Program-made: the position numbers and the translations under genes
Origin: Absidia repens
Taxonomy: Eukaryota > Mucoromycota > Mucoromycetes > Mucorales > Cunninghamellaceae
Reading direction: 5' to 3'
Assembly: GCA_002105175.1 (NCBI GenBank)
Contig: MCGE01000001.1
Span: 3,100,001 to 3,164,000 of the forward strand
Length of the DNA: 64,000 nt
The notes under the pieces: generated by a model
Databases searched by the model: none
Told to the model about the DNA's origin: nothing
The model's input: the letters and a program-made list of their open reading frames with translations, nothing else
In this document: positions 20,409 to 35,787 of the stretch, in pieces
How the letters are laid out: each line of letters opens with the position of its first letter
Position numbering within the stretch: position 1 is the stretch's first letter

Positions 20409-21300
20409 CAGTACATTAGTCAGTCATATGTTTAACTGTCTTGCCGATGGTGTAGACCAAGAAAAAAAAACAGGCCTACGTGATGTGTGTGTGTGTGTGT
20501 CTAAAAAAAGAGCATGAAACAATGTCATTCATTTGTAACACTCAATAATCCACTTCTTGTTAATGAATATTTTTCATTGTGTGGGGATGTGTGGGTGTGT
20601 ACTCAGCAAATGAAAGGGAAAAAAACCTGACAGGGTGTCTTTTGCCATCTGCATCATTTCGCGCTTTGGTAGGTGATTCCTCAATTTCGATTGGGTATAT
20701 TTGAGTGTGTTAAAACCAATAGGATAGAGAATAGGCGACTCTAACCATTTCAAACTTTGGTGCGCGTCCTTCAGAATCCAACCGTCATGGTCAGCGTTCC
20801 ATAGATTGATTATTTTTGAGTATGTTGAGAAAGCAAAAAAAAAAAAATAGAATGAGGGAGTAAACGTTTCCCGCAATTTCAAACACCCACACATTGTCAA
20901 CTATTGTATTTTTTGGGATAAATCATCTTTATGACAAATTATATCCCAGCATAAATGATATGTATCATTTGTAACTTTTGATTTCGATTGACTGTGGATG
21001 TGCCCACAATTCTGAATTCAGTGTCTGGTTTCGATTACGTGCAATTTCGTTCCATCTCAGATCACCTCCACTTCAAGTTGATGTTTCCGTTTTGTCAGTA
21101 TTGTTCATAAACTTTAAAAGCGACTTTTAAGAATTTTAATGGTAAAGACAGTCAAAGCGAATAAATATGATATAAGACATGCCATTTAAGGAAGAATATA
21201 AAGCTGGATTTAAAATCGCGATATGATTGGTCGTCAGATTCCTATAAATTTTTTTGTTCGGTGGTCAAAACCCAGTCTTTCCCATTTTACACCGTTTCTT

Positions 21301-21333
<33 letters not shown>

Positions 21334-21360
21334 TTATAATTTTATTATTTCTTATTCGCC
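20409..21360. other. Intergenic region and promoter of the aminotransferase gene
   Basis: The region has a GT microsatellite (about 20485-20500). A minus-strand open frame (20574-20900) has somewhat protein-like composition in its middle but no start context, no family match and a poly-A run; I do not call it. A 26-nt T run (21303-21328) ends about 30 nt before the aminotransferase ATG, like other promoters here. Confidence 0.4.
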
Positions 21361-23236
<1,876 letters not shown>

Positions 23237-23494
23237 ATTCAATCTTCACTCCCTCATCCATTATAGTATTAGTGTATTTTATTATTTATATATTATCTTT
23301 TGTTATTTTACAGCAAGAAATAAACCACCATCTCATTCTATTCACCTTACGTTTTGAAAACTTGAAACACGCGCTCTTTAAAAAATGTGCCGCTCGCGTT
23401 TTTTTTCTTTTTCTTTATTTTTTTTGGAAGGGGACGCGCCCTTTTCTTTCTTCCTTTTTTTTTTTTTTTTTTTTTTTTCATTTATCTATCAATC

Positions 23495-26400
23495 ATGACT
23501 GGACGAAAAGCAACCAAAAAGGTATGATTCATCAAGGCAATACTAATGCTATTATTTACATATGATATGGAACATTAATATACTTACAATATGCTTCTCT
23601 TCTTCGTTATTGTTTACTTTAACTGTAGGATCGAGCTACTCGTCTCAAGACTATGCCTGAATTCTTTCAAAGGAAACGCCAGCTACCAGGTAAGCATACG
23701 CTCAAAAAACAGAGGTTTTACTACATAAATTTGATCTGATATTCCATATTCTATTATATAATATTTTCTAGGTTCAAGAAAACGCGCCACTGATGATATT
23801 GACAGCAGCAGCGACAGTTCTAATGACGAAGATGACGATCAAGAACAAGACGAACTGGATTCTGGCATGGAAAGTAGTGATGCTGAACTTGTGGATGATG
23901 ACGATGGCTCAGACAATGAATTCAATCCTACATCTCGGAAAACTGGTGCTGGCGACTCTGTATTGGCGGGAAGCTCTTTGTCCAAAGCAAAAATGAAAAC
24001 AAAGGCATCATCGAAAGGAAAACGCACATCCAACAAAAAACGACGAACAGAACTAGAAGTTACATTGCTCTCAAGCAGCCAGCTATTATCACAAGTGTCG
24101 GAACAAGATGAAGGCATTAGTCTCTATGATCAAACGCTCAGGGGTGGTGCTGATGTTGAAGATATGGTGACAACTTGGGTGCAACAATACGAGAGTACCA
24201 AAATTCCGGCGTTGCAAGCTCTTATCAATTTTGTCATTCGGGTAAGCTAAAAAGTCGAACGATGAAACGACGATAGTGCAGACTTCTTTAGAATACTAAC
24301 TCTTTTTTTATTCTACCCAGAGTTCAGGCTGTAAAATGGCGGTTACTACTGAAGCCTTTGCAGACGAAAATGGTACAGTGAATGCTCTACAAGAACTACA
24401 AAAACATCTGGAAGAGGTAAGCAATTAGCAAAAGAAATAAAGATTTAGTGGATCAGAATAATTTGATAGATTAAATTTGATATATATATTCCTTTTAGCT
24501 TCCGTATCATGAATATCCTATCATTTCCAAAACCAAGGAGTATAGAAACCTCAAGCGGAACTTGCTGGAATTCTTCCAAATTCTTATCGACAAATGCCAA
24601 ACTACACTTATCTATGATGGTACGCTGATTGAAACATTGCAAAGCTGGCTCACTACTATGTCAAGGTAACCAACTTTCGCTTCCCATTAAACAGGAAATG
24701 GACACAACTATGTATGAAATGTTTCTAATTTTATTTATTTGATAAATATAGTTCCGTCTATCGACCCTTCCGTCATACAGCGACTTTGATTGCCCTCAAG
24801 GTGACCGGTGAACTTTGTGTACTTGCTTCGAAGTTGTACAAGGAGCTGAACACATTAAAAAGACAATTGACAGCCAATCGAAAAAAGGGGGATAGAAACA
24901 ATGTCATCAAGAAGCGCGTCGACCAATTGAAACCAAAGCAAAAGGACCTGGATGATATCATACATGACTTTTTTGCAAGGTAGACTCGGGATTAAAACAA
25001 TGCGATTTATTGATTTACTAATTGATCTCAACTCGTTAATAGTGTCTTCAATCATCGATCTCGCGACGTGGAATCTGTGGTACGGTCCGAGTGTATCAAA
25101 GAATTTTATGTCTGGATTCACTTGTATCCTGCTCATTTCGGCGATAATATGTATTTCCGATACTTTGGATGGGCTCTCAATGATCCAGTAAGTACGCACG
25201 CGAAATGACTCAAAAAGTATATTACGCTTATATCCTTTATTTTGATTTTAGGTCTCAAGTGTACGGTCGGAATCACTCAAGTCTATCACCAAGCTATGCA
25301 AGTCTGAAGAACTGATGAATAAAATGGAAGTCTTTATCCAGCGATTTGTGTCTCGCATTGAAGAAATGGCCCTTTATGATGTTGATCCTTCTGTTCGTGT
25401 ACATGCTATTGGTCTTTGCAATACTCTTTATATTAATGACAAGAATATTATCTCTGACTCTGGTCGAAAGGCTTTAACGAACCTGGTATCATCTAGCAAC
25501 TCACGTATCCGAAAATCTGTCGCACCCTTTGTCAAATCTATTATCGATACTGATATATTCCGACCTACCCTGGATCGCGTGGAACAATCATTATCCGCCC
25601 TTACCGTTACAACTACTGCCGCCGAAAGCGAGTCATCTATATCCAGAAATCATCGTACTACTGCCACCTACTCTTCCAACGCTCTCAAACCTTCAGCAAA
25701 CAAATCTTGGGTGGTTTTCAAAAGTATTGCTGAATTTTTGTCTCCTCGGATCAAGCTGACTGCAAATATCAACACTGATGAAAACAGCCTGCGATTGGAT
25801 GACGTTTCTGTCTTTGATCACCATACTATTCAAATTATCGACAATACAGTGGAATCTATTTGGAGTCTTATTCAAGAACTTCAGGATTATCAGGCGATGG
25901 CCATTTATCTTAGTCATGATCATTCTACTATTGGGTCAAGCCAGCATATGGATTACGAACTTGGTGATCCTGTTGATGATACTGTGGAATTGGAACCCTG
26001 CTATCAATTGACTGATGTGGAAGAATCTGTACTACTCTACGTGTTTGTCATTTGCTTGAATAAGCTGGCCAAGAATGAAAATAGCAATGAAAAGAAAAAG
26101 GTAACATGAAGTAGCATCATTGTGACAATGGAAGAAATATTCAACAGTTTCCCCGCCCCCTTGTTTTCATAGGACAATGCACAATCACATCTTGACGAAA
26201 CTCCGAACAAAATCACACAAACCCTTATCCAGTTTCTGCCTAAGCTCATTCGCAAATATGGTGATGATATGAACATATTATCTCAACTGACTCAACTACC
26301 ACAGCTGATGAACATGAACGTTTATTTGGAATTGCGAAAGGAAGATGTAAGTAAAGTAAAAAAAAAAAAGGGAGGGGATAAAAAACGGACAAGTATCATT

Positions 26401-28285
26401 AACCAGTGGGGGAGGGGTGTTTTTTTTAATATTAGGCATACAAGGACCTTTTACAACAACTCTGTAAACTGTATTCCACGATCACATTACCTGAAATATT
26501 ACAAACTTGTAGCTCATCTATACACCACATGATGAAAGCTACCTTCCTGTCGGAAAGCAATGGTCCTTTGATGGTTGATTTACGTAAACGGATAGTTAGC
26601 CAGGTGCGTGATGCCTGCCGTGGAAAAGAATTGTATACCGCCCGATTTACTACCGACGACCTCCACACAATTGCCACAACAGTAACCCGCCTCGATTACT
26701 TGATTGGAATTGTAGATACGACAGATGACATGGACGATACTTCTGATATGAAAGCTGATGTTATGGACCTCATGGGTGAACTTGTGGATAGATCTGTACT
26801 CGGATATGATGGCGAGAGCCAGGTAAAAGTCCAAAATATGGAACCAGTAACTTGGCATTCTAACTTTTTTTTTCTTAGATTGGCCAATCTGCTTTGTCAA
26901 TTTTATTCCGTTATCTTGTTTGGCGATGTTCCTACCTTGTCGAAGATGGTATGGTTGCATTTGATACAGCAATGTTGAATAAGATTGAAAGAAGGCGCAA
27001 TTGGACTATTGAAAAGTGCACGGAACTCCTTTTTACTACTGACGACACGGCACCATTGCCTGAAGTGCAAAGACTGGTAAGTAGAACAAAATGGAAATGA
27101 TTATTAGCACATCCATAAAATTATTGACTGGCGCAATTTCCCATTATTTGATTATAGGCGTTTAGTGTTTTGATAGATACTTACACTATATTCTCCAGCG
27201 ATATGTTTTTGAAATCTGATTTGAACCTTTTACACCACAAATGCAACAACGCTACTCAATTACAGCTGATAACCTTCCTGTCTTCTGAAATCGAATCGTG
27301 GCAAGCTTCTAAACACAAAGATGCATCTAGTGACAAGAATAATGAAGGTAAGCACAATAGCATAGTGCGATCACGAAAAACAACACATAATTAATATATA
27401 TATATATATTGTCCTCAAAATAGAAGTTGATCGAAAAGCATGGTGTCTGGAATTGATGACAAGCTATAGTCGTGGTCTGACGATGGGTGTGCTTGACTTA
27501 CAGCATGGATCAATAATCTTGAAACAATATGGTGAACATGGCGATGAAATTATAGATATGCATGTCAAAGCCTTTGTGGAAGACTTGGAAGAAGATTTGA
27601 TGGGATACACAAAATTGACTGAACAAATCTGCAGACTATATTTGAATGCTTTGGAACAGGTAGACAAAAATAATGAATATGATGTGAACTACAATGGTTT
27701 TTTTCAAATACGCATATGATACTTATCCTGTTTTCATTTTTATTTGCGCAGTCATTCAAACTTCACGTTGATATGAATTATCGATCGGTGGACAAAATGC
27801 TCAAGCTTGGACGACTACTTTGCCAAAGTTTCAAGCAAGCAAACGAAAACAATGAAAACAGCCAAATGCTTGAAAATATTGTATGTGATCGTATTCATCT
27901 GGATGGAATCGACTTTGCGTTGGGGAATGCACGGGAGGCCAAACCAACGGATGATGATGCACTGGCTATAGCTCTCAAATTCTTTAAAGTGCTAACTCTT
28001 TTCGCCAAGCAACTGAACCGTGCCCGGGATATTGGAAAAATGTAAGTAGGAATATCATCTTGCTTCCGTTACATGATATAACATGATATACTGACAGTAG
28101 TTTATTTTTATCGTTATCGTTTAATTGTAAATAGTCACAAACATTTGGAAAGCCGTTTACAAGAATACCAACTCAAACCCGTGGTCGGAGAAAAGGAATG
28201 GGAACCTTACTTTGCGTATACCAAAACTATGGACGATCTCTTAAAGAAAAAGGGATTGCGGTTCGATTACGGCGCAACCAATTGA
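23495..28285 (+). CDS. SCC3: Cohesin subunit Scc3/STAG (stromalin)
   Basis: Fifteen exons with canonical borders, starting with a 27-nt exon (23495-23521) and ending at 28135-28285, add up to 3669 nt (1222 residues). The N-terminus is basic, then Ser/Asp-rich, followed by a nuclear-signal-like KGKRTSNKKRR. The STAG domain follows (DMVTTWVQQYES... through RPFRHTATLIALKV). The stromalin conservative domain is at about residues 340-430 (FNHRSRDVESVVRSEC, YFRYFGWALNDP, then VRVHAIGLC). The rest is an alpha-helical repeat rod. The protein binds the kleisin Rad21/Scc1 and is needed for loading and holding of cohesin on chromosomes. The family is usually 1000-1300 residues. A T run of 22 nt lies shortly upstream of the ATG. 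AATAAA occurs near 28403. Confidence 0.93.
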
Positions 28286-29005
28286 TGTAATATTTAGTTT
28301 AGTGCATGCTTATATCAACCAATTGATGGAATATGTAGTTTAGTTTCTTGGTTAGTATCTGCTTGATATTTGATCCTCTCCATATTTGTATCCTTTGATT
28401 ATAAATAAAAGATTTTTATGCATAAAGCTCTGCGGTCTTATCACATGTAAAAGACATGGTTTATATGATAGAATACTTCCTAAAATTAGTGAAAACGTTA
28501 CTTCACGGAAATATGCCACCCTTTTCCCTCATTATCATACTATCGTCCCCAGCCTGTTTTGTACAATGAACCTTACTGTATGTACTGTACAGTACTGTAT
28601 CGTACTCTTTTTTTTTTTTTTTTTTTTTTTCGCAAGAATGAACGAAGGTTTGAGATTGCAACGCATTGACGTTTTCACAGTTATCTAAAATAAAATATAT
28701 TTTCCATGTTCCCGTATTCATTTCGGTAGTCCCACGTACCCAATACCTTTATTATCCTTCTCTTAGATAATCAGCACTTACTTTTCCCATTTCATCAAAA
28801 AAAAAAATCATGTTAAATAAATTGTAATGTTTATTTTATTGAAAGCAAAGCATTTCTAGTCATATATAATAATAAATATACCACACTAAGGAATACCAAA
28901 ATAATAACATCCCATCTTCATTACGATAAGTCAACCAATAAAATAAATACATATATAATCTACACTGTAATAAACATCATCAGGTCCCGTCAAAATGATT
29001 GTATT
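28286..29005. other. Convergent intergenic region
   Basis: It holds the 3' ends of the STAG (plus) and monooxygenase (minus) transcripts, with AATAAA-type signals on both strands (near 28403 and, reversed, near 28850). CAACCAATTGATG from the STAG stop region is repeated near 28317. A short GTACTGTACAGTACTGTA palindrome-like stretch precedes a T run at 28608. No gene is supported. Confidence 0.45.
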
Positions 29006-29481
29006 CTATTCTTGTCCTTCTGACTTCATAGCTTCTTGTTGTTTCTTGATAAAAAGAAGCCATGCGGCTGCGCTATCGCTCCAGATAGGTTCCAAAGAGT
29101 CTGCAGGACCGTCCAATGTAGGCAAATTCAAATCAGGCACCAGTTTGTGGGCATGAAGGTTGAGCCAAGGTAGCAATATTTGACATCGCAAACGTTCAGA
29201 TTCATGGTCCATTTGATAGACAGGGCATACTTGAGTTCGTTGCAATGAGAACGTTTTCATTTTTTCTTGGGATGGGAGTTGTGCTTGCTGTAACCAGACA
29301 CGGGCAATGGTTTGGGCTTGGTATTCAAAAAAGGGTGTGATGGTGACATGTCGAGGAGCACCAGCAAATGCCAAAGTAGGATCCGAGATTAAAAAGATAT
29401 CCCTATTTCATCACAATAAAAAGTAAAAAAAAAAGTAAAAAAAAAAAAATGAATAACTGCGTCGTATCAAATTATAATGCT

Positions 29482-29528
<47 letters not shown>

Positions 29529-31104
29529 TTCATCACTTACTTGTAAGTATTGTGTACCTTGGATTTATCCATCACAACGAGAGGCTCATCTGTATCATTC
29601 TTACAGGTAAACAGGGATGATCCATTTTCAGTATCGGTAGTCAAAGTACGAGCAGAGCCAAAATACGAATGCTTCATTTGGTACCCAGTTGCAAAAACGA
29701 TAGCATCAATGTCATTCACGGTTGTTCCATCTTTGAAGGTAATAGTTCCGTCCACCAATGTGTTACCCGATTTGGGATCCTTGCACCAAAATCCTTCTAC
29801 TCCAGGTTTGTGAATAACATTATCGGGAATCACCGATCGGATCAAATCCAGAATGCCGATTTTGGTTTCGAAAGGTCCTCGATAGGAAATATACACTTGC
29901 TTTGCCTTGGTTGAAACAATTCGGGCGACGTCGACTGCCGAAACACGACCACCAATAACCAGGACATTCTAAAACATATTGAATTTCAGTGATGCAGATA
30001 GAGGGGGGGTTTTTTTTTGTTGTTTTTATTTTTTAGTTACCTTGTTTTTAAAATCATCAGCTTGTCTGAATTGTTTTGAATGAGTGATTTTCCCAGGGAA
30101 GAGTGTATTGAATTCTTTAAGACCTTCCAGAGGAGGTATAGAGGGATCTTGGAATTGACCTGTAGCAATGACAACGGCATCAAATGTTGATTTGTATTGT
30201 TTGATAGACACATATTCACCACTGGCGTCCTTTTTTGCTTCTGTCAAAGTGAGTTCCCATTTGGTGCCTTTCTTTTCCACATTATCCAATGAGGTATTCA
30301 AATGAGTAAACTTGTCCAAACCAAAATGAGTAGCATAGTTTTGTAGGTAATTCTGCACATCTGTATGAGAGACGAAATAAGGGGAGTCCTTTGGCCAGGG
30401 GAAGTCAAATGAGCCAAGAATCGGAGTCGCTGTATTCGTAGTAAGGTTTTGATAGCAAGCAGTAGAGGGATGATGATGATTGTTAAGCCAGTATTCAACT
30501 TCTTTGGTGCATTTCACAGGAGACAGTGAATGAAGAAAAGATGGTAACTGATTGCCAGATCCAGAACCAACTTCGGTCTTGTTTTTTTCGAGCCATGCAT
30601 CATGCTGATCAGTCATTGATGGTATGTACAATTTGCTTTGAGCTGGTTGAGAGAATACCCTAAAATCCATTCCATCATAATTAATATATCATCGATATCA
30701 TAAGTGTTTGCAGAATTATTTCCTTTTGTATATTACCAGTTTCCACCGACTTTTGTGTTCCGTTCAAAAAGCTGAATATCGAAGCCTTGTTCTAGAAGTG
30801 ACTTTGCAGCAGCCAACTGTTATATGAAAGCAAAAATAAAGCAAGATAGTCAGTACCGTGATTTTATGACATATACACGTGCTTTAATTTTTGATATACT
30901 TACTCCTGAAGGACCTGCACCAATCACGGCAACATTGGAGATGGGAGTGTCAAATAGGTAAGGATCATGAAGAGCTTCCATAGCTTCGGCAACCGTTTCT
31001 TCAATGACTTGATTGATAGATTTGACATTCCTGTCAGCGCCACCATTGCATATGTTTTCGTCGGATATATTTTTAGAAATAGAAGTGTTTATCGACTTTG
31101 TCAT
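29006..31104 (-). CDS. Flavin-containing monooxygenase (FMO-like)
   Basis: Five minus-strand exons (31104-30904, 30816-30737, 30659-30041, 29968-29541, 29402-29006) sum to 1725 nt, 574 residues. FMO-type enzymes use FAD and NADPH to oxygenate N- or S-containing soft nucleophiles. Motifs: VAVIGAGPSG (FAD-binding GxGxxG) near residue 60, with LFERNTKVGGNW after it; the FMO signature FPGKITHSKQF (FxGxxxHxxxF); NVLVIGGRVSAVD for NADPH; and VFATGYQ near the C-terminal third. The N-terminal 55 residues before the FAD motif are an extension of unknown role. The intron between exons 4 and 5 contains a 44-nt T run (29484-29527). The natural substrate cannot be told from sequence. No secondary-metabolism cluster is nearby. 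Confidence 0.9.
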
Positions 31105-32140
31105 TCTTAGATGATAATAACACAATTTTTTTTTGTCAAGAAAAGAAAACGGAAAGAAGAAGCGCGAATCCAAAAAAAGGTGTTCCTGTTTTTTTTTTTT
31201 TTTTCGGAAAAGCACCCGCATTTTTATTCCTTTCTCCGCCGTATGACCTTCCATGTTACAAACCCATTAGCATACACACGCGCAGTTACAATCATTTTAA
31301 GAGCTATAAAAATTAGAAAACATACCAATTTTATTGCATTAGTCTTCAGCATAGACATTAAGAACTGAACCTATTATTACCAACAGTGATTGTTGAAAGA
31401 CGATCTTGTATTATTTCAATGCTTCTGTTGTATCCAATGTAAAATTAACGAGAGGCCGCTTTAAATCCCGCTTTCTGTGCGCCATGTTGAACAGTGTATT
31501 GTTGCGAGACGCATACTTCTTCAGATCAACTTTCTCATAAAAATGATTCCTTTGCACCGACAAAATAGGCTAAATAGTTTCAGGCACATATTTGACATTG
31601 AGTACACATTGATTTTTAAATTTTCTTTCAGCCAGTTTATTTTTAAGCATTGGACATAGTCAGTGTTGCACAAAAAATTTGATGGAGGGGAGATCGCATG
31701 AGGAACTTAAATTGTATTCATTTTGATTAGGAAAAGAAAAGAGGTGACCATACTAAATCAAATAAACAGAGAGCGACTTCACGCTACACGATCTCTTGAA
31801 AATCGAGCATGATAAAATATCAGCAAAAATTAAGATATTTGAAAATACTTCATTAATATAATAAAATCTTTTATGAAAAAAAATAACAGTAATAAACTCA
31901 GCGTAACCCCAAAAACGCATCTATAGGTATTCTCCCTGAATTCACAATATGAGGTCAACGATGTAAAATGCAGTATTGGCAGTAATGTTACTATAATCAC
32001 CGGAATTATTTTGCCATGCATGTAATACTATTCTTACTTCTCACCACACATACATATATGACAGCTTTTTTTTTTTTTTTTTTGTTTACACTTATACCTA
32101 ATGAACAATACAAACAATGGATGCCTATGATAAAGAAACA
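31105..32140. other. Gene-free region upstream of the monooxygenase
   Basis: The first 150 bp should hold the monooxygenase promoter (poly-T at about 31189-31204 on plus). The rest is AT-rich; open frames are short and hydrophobic from T-rich DNA. Nothing else is seen. Confidence 0.35.
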
Positions 32141-32370
32141 AGAGTTTTATTTAGAAGTAAATGTAACGGCAACTAACACTAATCCAAACTAATGGCGGTT
32201 CCTGGACCTTATTCTAAGCTAAGACTAATATAATGGCATTCCGAAGCCACAAATCCAAAATGAAAGTATTTCCACATGATGTTTGTATTGCGCTTGCTTA
32301 AAATGCCTCTGGTTCAAGTTCTAGCACTAGTCCAAGGTCACCATCCCGTTAACGGGATTGACAATGAAGT
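32141..32370 (-). repeat. Dispersed inverted-repeat element, copy G (partial)
   Basis: It reads in reverse: TTTTATTTAGAAGTAAATG at the end, then CACAAATCCAAAATGAAAG, ATTTCCACATGATGTTTG, and GTTCTAGCACTAGTCCAAGG. The conserved block is recognisable but the CACGTG part and far end are lost. Confidence 0.5.
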
Positions 32371-32870
32371 TGATAAAAAGAAGTCAGTATGCGTGTGGTG
32401 TTGAAATATTGTGCAAGAGGGATGAAAGTTACCTTTTTCAGAAGAATATAAAAGAGATTGCCACATAAAAAAAGAAAAAAAGAAAGGCAGCATGTGTGAT
32501 GAGTAAAGTTTGGAAATAGAGACTCTATTCTTTATTCATGGTTACCTTGTATTATGTGCCATTATCACACAATAACGAGCAAAAAAAAAAAAAAAAAAAA
32601 AAAATCACAACCATCCAACAGTACAGAATCCAGTAACGTCCAGTTTGACGTATACGCTACGTTGAAATATTGGCGCCTTGCCCAAGGGCTGAATAGCCAC
32701 AGTCGAACACCGGATAGGTAATGGGAAGATTCCCTTTGTTCAATAAAATAACACCGGGGGGAGGGAGCCAGGTAGCACAAAGTCAGACACAGTAGCACGG
32801 CCGTCAATCTAGAAAAAGAAACAAGGATACACAATTAGTATGTTCCGCTTTTAACACAGTCGTCGTTTTC
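32371..32870. other. Gene-free region
   Basis: AT-rich with a long A run near 32581-32604. No supported gene. Confidence 0.3.
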
Positions 32871-33559
32871 TATGTATACTATACTGTACAATAGACCAGA
32901 GGACAGATGCTAAAAGAGGAGGGAGTTATGGCTGAATATGGTAGAAACTAAACATCAGGCGTGTGGTCCATTGTTATAAGGGATCTAAAGGAGATAGCAT
33001 GAAGGAGAGTAAAGGAAAATATGGAGATAGTCAAAAGGGACCTAATACACCATACAACCGATGGGAAAGACTAAAGAGTGCTCTTTTTATCGGAACCCAA
33101 CAAATGATCAACACCAACCAAACAAGATTGATGTCAATGCTAGTAAAAACATAGGAATGTATTGCACAACACATGAGAGAGGCTATTGGAACATTTTTCA
33201 TTAAAGCAGTAAAAAGTGACATATTTTATTCAGATGCAGATACAAACTATGGACAAATTAAGACAAAAATATACTAATGCAGGTTCCGAAAAGCCAACTG
33301 ATGGTGATTCTAAATCTTGCATCCAAATTAAAGGGTTTCTCCCTTGCATGTTGTAATTCCTTAGCTGAAAACGCTTCTAAACTAGCCCTGACACTAATCT
33401 AAGTCCACCATATTGCCATAAGAGTTACAATTGTGAAGAATTAAGGAAGAAAGAAGAAGGAAACAGAAAAGAAAGAGCGAGGGAAAAAAAGTGGGGGATG
33501 ATAAAAGATCATGTGGGCGGGATTTAATTGTTTTCAACAGCGTGACCCGGAGAACCCTG

Positions 33560-33560
<1 letters not shown>
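32871..33560 (-). repeat. Dispersed inverted-repeat element, copy D
   Basis: In reverse orientation it shows the extension (GCACAACACATGAGAG near 33165), the inner end ATATTTTATTCAGATGCAGA at 33221, the conserved block (CCAAATTAAAGGGTTTCTCC, GCATGTTGTAATTCC, TAGCTGAAAACGCTTC), and ATGTGGGCGGGATTTAA near 33511, where the CACGTG is mutated to CATGTG. The element breaks off in a T run at 33563-33591. Confidence 0.55.
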
Positions 33561-33591
<31 letters not shown>

Positions 33592-33593
<2 letters not shown>

Positions 33594-34954
33594 ATGAAAC
33601 TGACGAAAGAAGAAAAAAAAGCAGAAAGATCTAAGATTCCAACGATTCCAGAGTATCGCTTGTCAATGGATTTTTATTCGATGGTTCATACTGCTCACTC
33701 CATCCCCAGATGTTTCTCATCGGGCGATAAAATCTGATCGGCATCGAGACCTCATTTATTGTTGGTTCTTTTTTTTTTTTTTTCCATGCTGAAAATTCGC
33801 ACATATTTCTCAGAGATATCAGATATTGAACAATTCTACTTTCAAAATAATATAATGATATGATAATAATAATTGGAAGAATCAGTTACATTTCAATACC
33901 TGATACACAGTAATCACTGATTTAAGCAAGGAGGCCACCATGACATCGGAGTGTAAACGGTTACCGATCCCTTATTTTATCTCGCGAGGGAGTTTCTTCC
34001 TTCCTTTTTTTTTTTTTGTTGCGCTTTTTCATCTAGCAATCTGCTTTGGATCAAGAACATACTTGATTTACCGTAGGAAGTTTCTTTTCCGTATTGGTTA
34101 GTCAGTCTGTTGTCTTATGAACTGTCATACTTTATCCTACTCACGTGTGCTGCAGCGAGGGCGAATATTGCTTCTCCAAATATAGTATATGGAAAACGCA
34201 AAAGACACCTTTGGGCTAGTACATATCTCACAGACAACTCTTTTATAACAAGTAACGTCTATACGGCATCAATCATGTTGAGGTAATGAAAAGAAAACTA
34301 GTAACAAAGAGGACTTGAACGGACAAAGTTGAATCTTATTTACTTGAAGACGGGTCGTATTTTTATGTATTTTTAGAAGGCTTTTTTGTATAATGAACAG
34401 ACGGGTGACCTGTGGTACTGGAGTACTGTGGTACCTTCTGCCTATTATCAATGGTAACATGATCACCAAAAGAAAAAAAAGAATTTTTTTCTGTTGCTAA
34501 TTTCTGCCTTTACCCTTTCTTTTTTAGATTGAAACACAAAGGGGCGGGGGTGGGGAGCTACTGGCATTTGTGAATGAACAAAAAATGACGGATTGTTGGT
34601 TGGGAAATGGACCCCAACTTGACTTCGCCGCTGATCCGATGATCCGGTTTGCTATGGAAGCTGACTGGTCTTGGCATACGGCATGTCATTTAGTTTAGTA
34701 GAACACATTTTTTAGATTGTATACATAGTGTACAGTTATTATTATTATTATATTATTATTATTATATCACTATTATTATTATTATTGAATTTTAGTCGAA
34801 TAGAAATATCTGGATTTTTTATTATTTTATTATTAATGCCAATTGAAAATAAAACTATACTAGTTGACGGTGGTTGATGATAATGTACTGTACATATTAT
34901 ATATATATGGTATATATGTGTTTGTTGTGTGAAAAGGGGAAGTTATATGTGATT
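33592..34954. other. Gene-free region with TTA microsatellite
   Basis: No gene is supported. Notable parts are a TTA/ATT microsatellite at about 34735-34790 and a G-rich patch near 34540-34555. Confidence 0.35.
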
Positions 34955-35218
34955 TTAATGTTGATATAATTGTTGATGATTTGCGAGATTGCCTATGGAA
35001 TGAAATCGACGTCGGCAAAACGTACATCGAAATCCAGATGATGACCGACGATATCCAGTTTTATATGGGAAAATTGATATTGTTGAATCACGATGTTGAA
35101 ATAATGCAGTATCTGATGTATGTGTTGTTGTTGCGGCTAACGAATCTTCTTCAATTTTGTTCAATGGCCAATATATTTTAGATGATGAATAATAAGAATT
35201 ATTTGTTTGAGGAGGCAT
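34955..35218 (-). CDS. Small single C2H2 zinc-finger protein
   Basis: An intronless 87-residue open frame with a complete C2H2 finger at the very C-terminus: FRCTFCRRRFHSIGNLANHQ..., spacing C-x2-C-x12-H-x5-H, with only the final His after the finger. The N-terminal 60 residues are Ser/Thr/Tyr-rich and give no other domain. Single-finger proteins can bind DNA, RNA or protein, so the role is open. It is divergent from RAD23, with 569 bp between the ATGs. The finger is unlikely to arise by chance, but the frame could be the last exon of a longer gene or a gene relic; no splice partner was found. Confidence 0.55.
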   Translation of the reverse strand: MPPQTNNSYYSSSKIYWPLNKIEEDSLAATTTHTSDTALFQHRDSTISIFPYKTGYRRSSSGFRCTFCRRRFHSIGNLANHQQLYQH

Positions 35219-35787
35219 CTTTTATGTAAAATGAAAGAAAGAAGTGTGAAGAGAAGAAAATAAGAAATGAAAAAGGGATGTGTGAATTTATGAATGATCG
35301 CAAAACGTGTCCTAATGTTCGGCGCCCCAAAAAAGTATCCAAGTGGCGGAGGTAGCAGGGAGAAACCGAACGTTTTGGATTTGGGTTTATGGGAAGAATC
35401 AGACCGCATATGGTAGCAACTGAAATATTCTTTTCTTTTCGATTCTCCACGGTTCTTTTTTTTATGCTAGTCACACATTTCCAACATCAAATTCTTATTA
35501 TTGTTTTATTTCACATGATTTTACCTGAGATCTCTCTTTATAAATAAAAGAGATGAACATACAACTTCATCAAAATATACAAAGTAAACTAACACTTCAC
35601 ATTCGATTCATGCATCCTTGTGACAACAGGAAACTGGTTTATTCCCGCTTGAGTTACCGGATATTTTATTGGCCGAGAGGTTTTTCGGACAATAAAAACA
35701 TTCTTTGTCCCCTTTCAAAGCTGACGTGGATTACTTGGTGCTTTGACCTTCTTCTTTTCAATACATATTCGCTCAAGACGCAAAACA
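35219..35787. other. Divergent promoter region between the zinc-finger ORF and RAD23
   Basis: It is AT-rich with T runs. A plus-strand open frame across 35553-35864 overlaps RAD23's first intron and is rejected as coding. No factor site is named. Confidence 0.35.

Noticed and set aside
32300..32330. B-box-like GGTTCAAGTTCTAGC in the dispersed repeat
   Set aside because: No matching A box, no terminator at a fixed distance and poor conservation between copies; not enough for a tRNA-derived SINE.
34735..34790. TTA/ATT repeat as a possible CRISPR-like array or origin
   Set aside because: Simple trinucleotide microsatellite without spacers.
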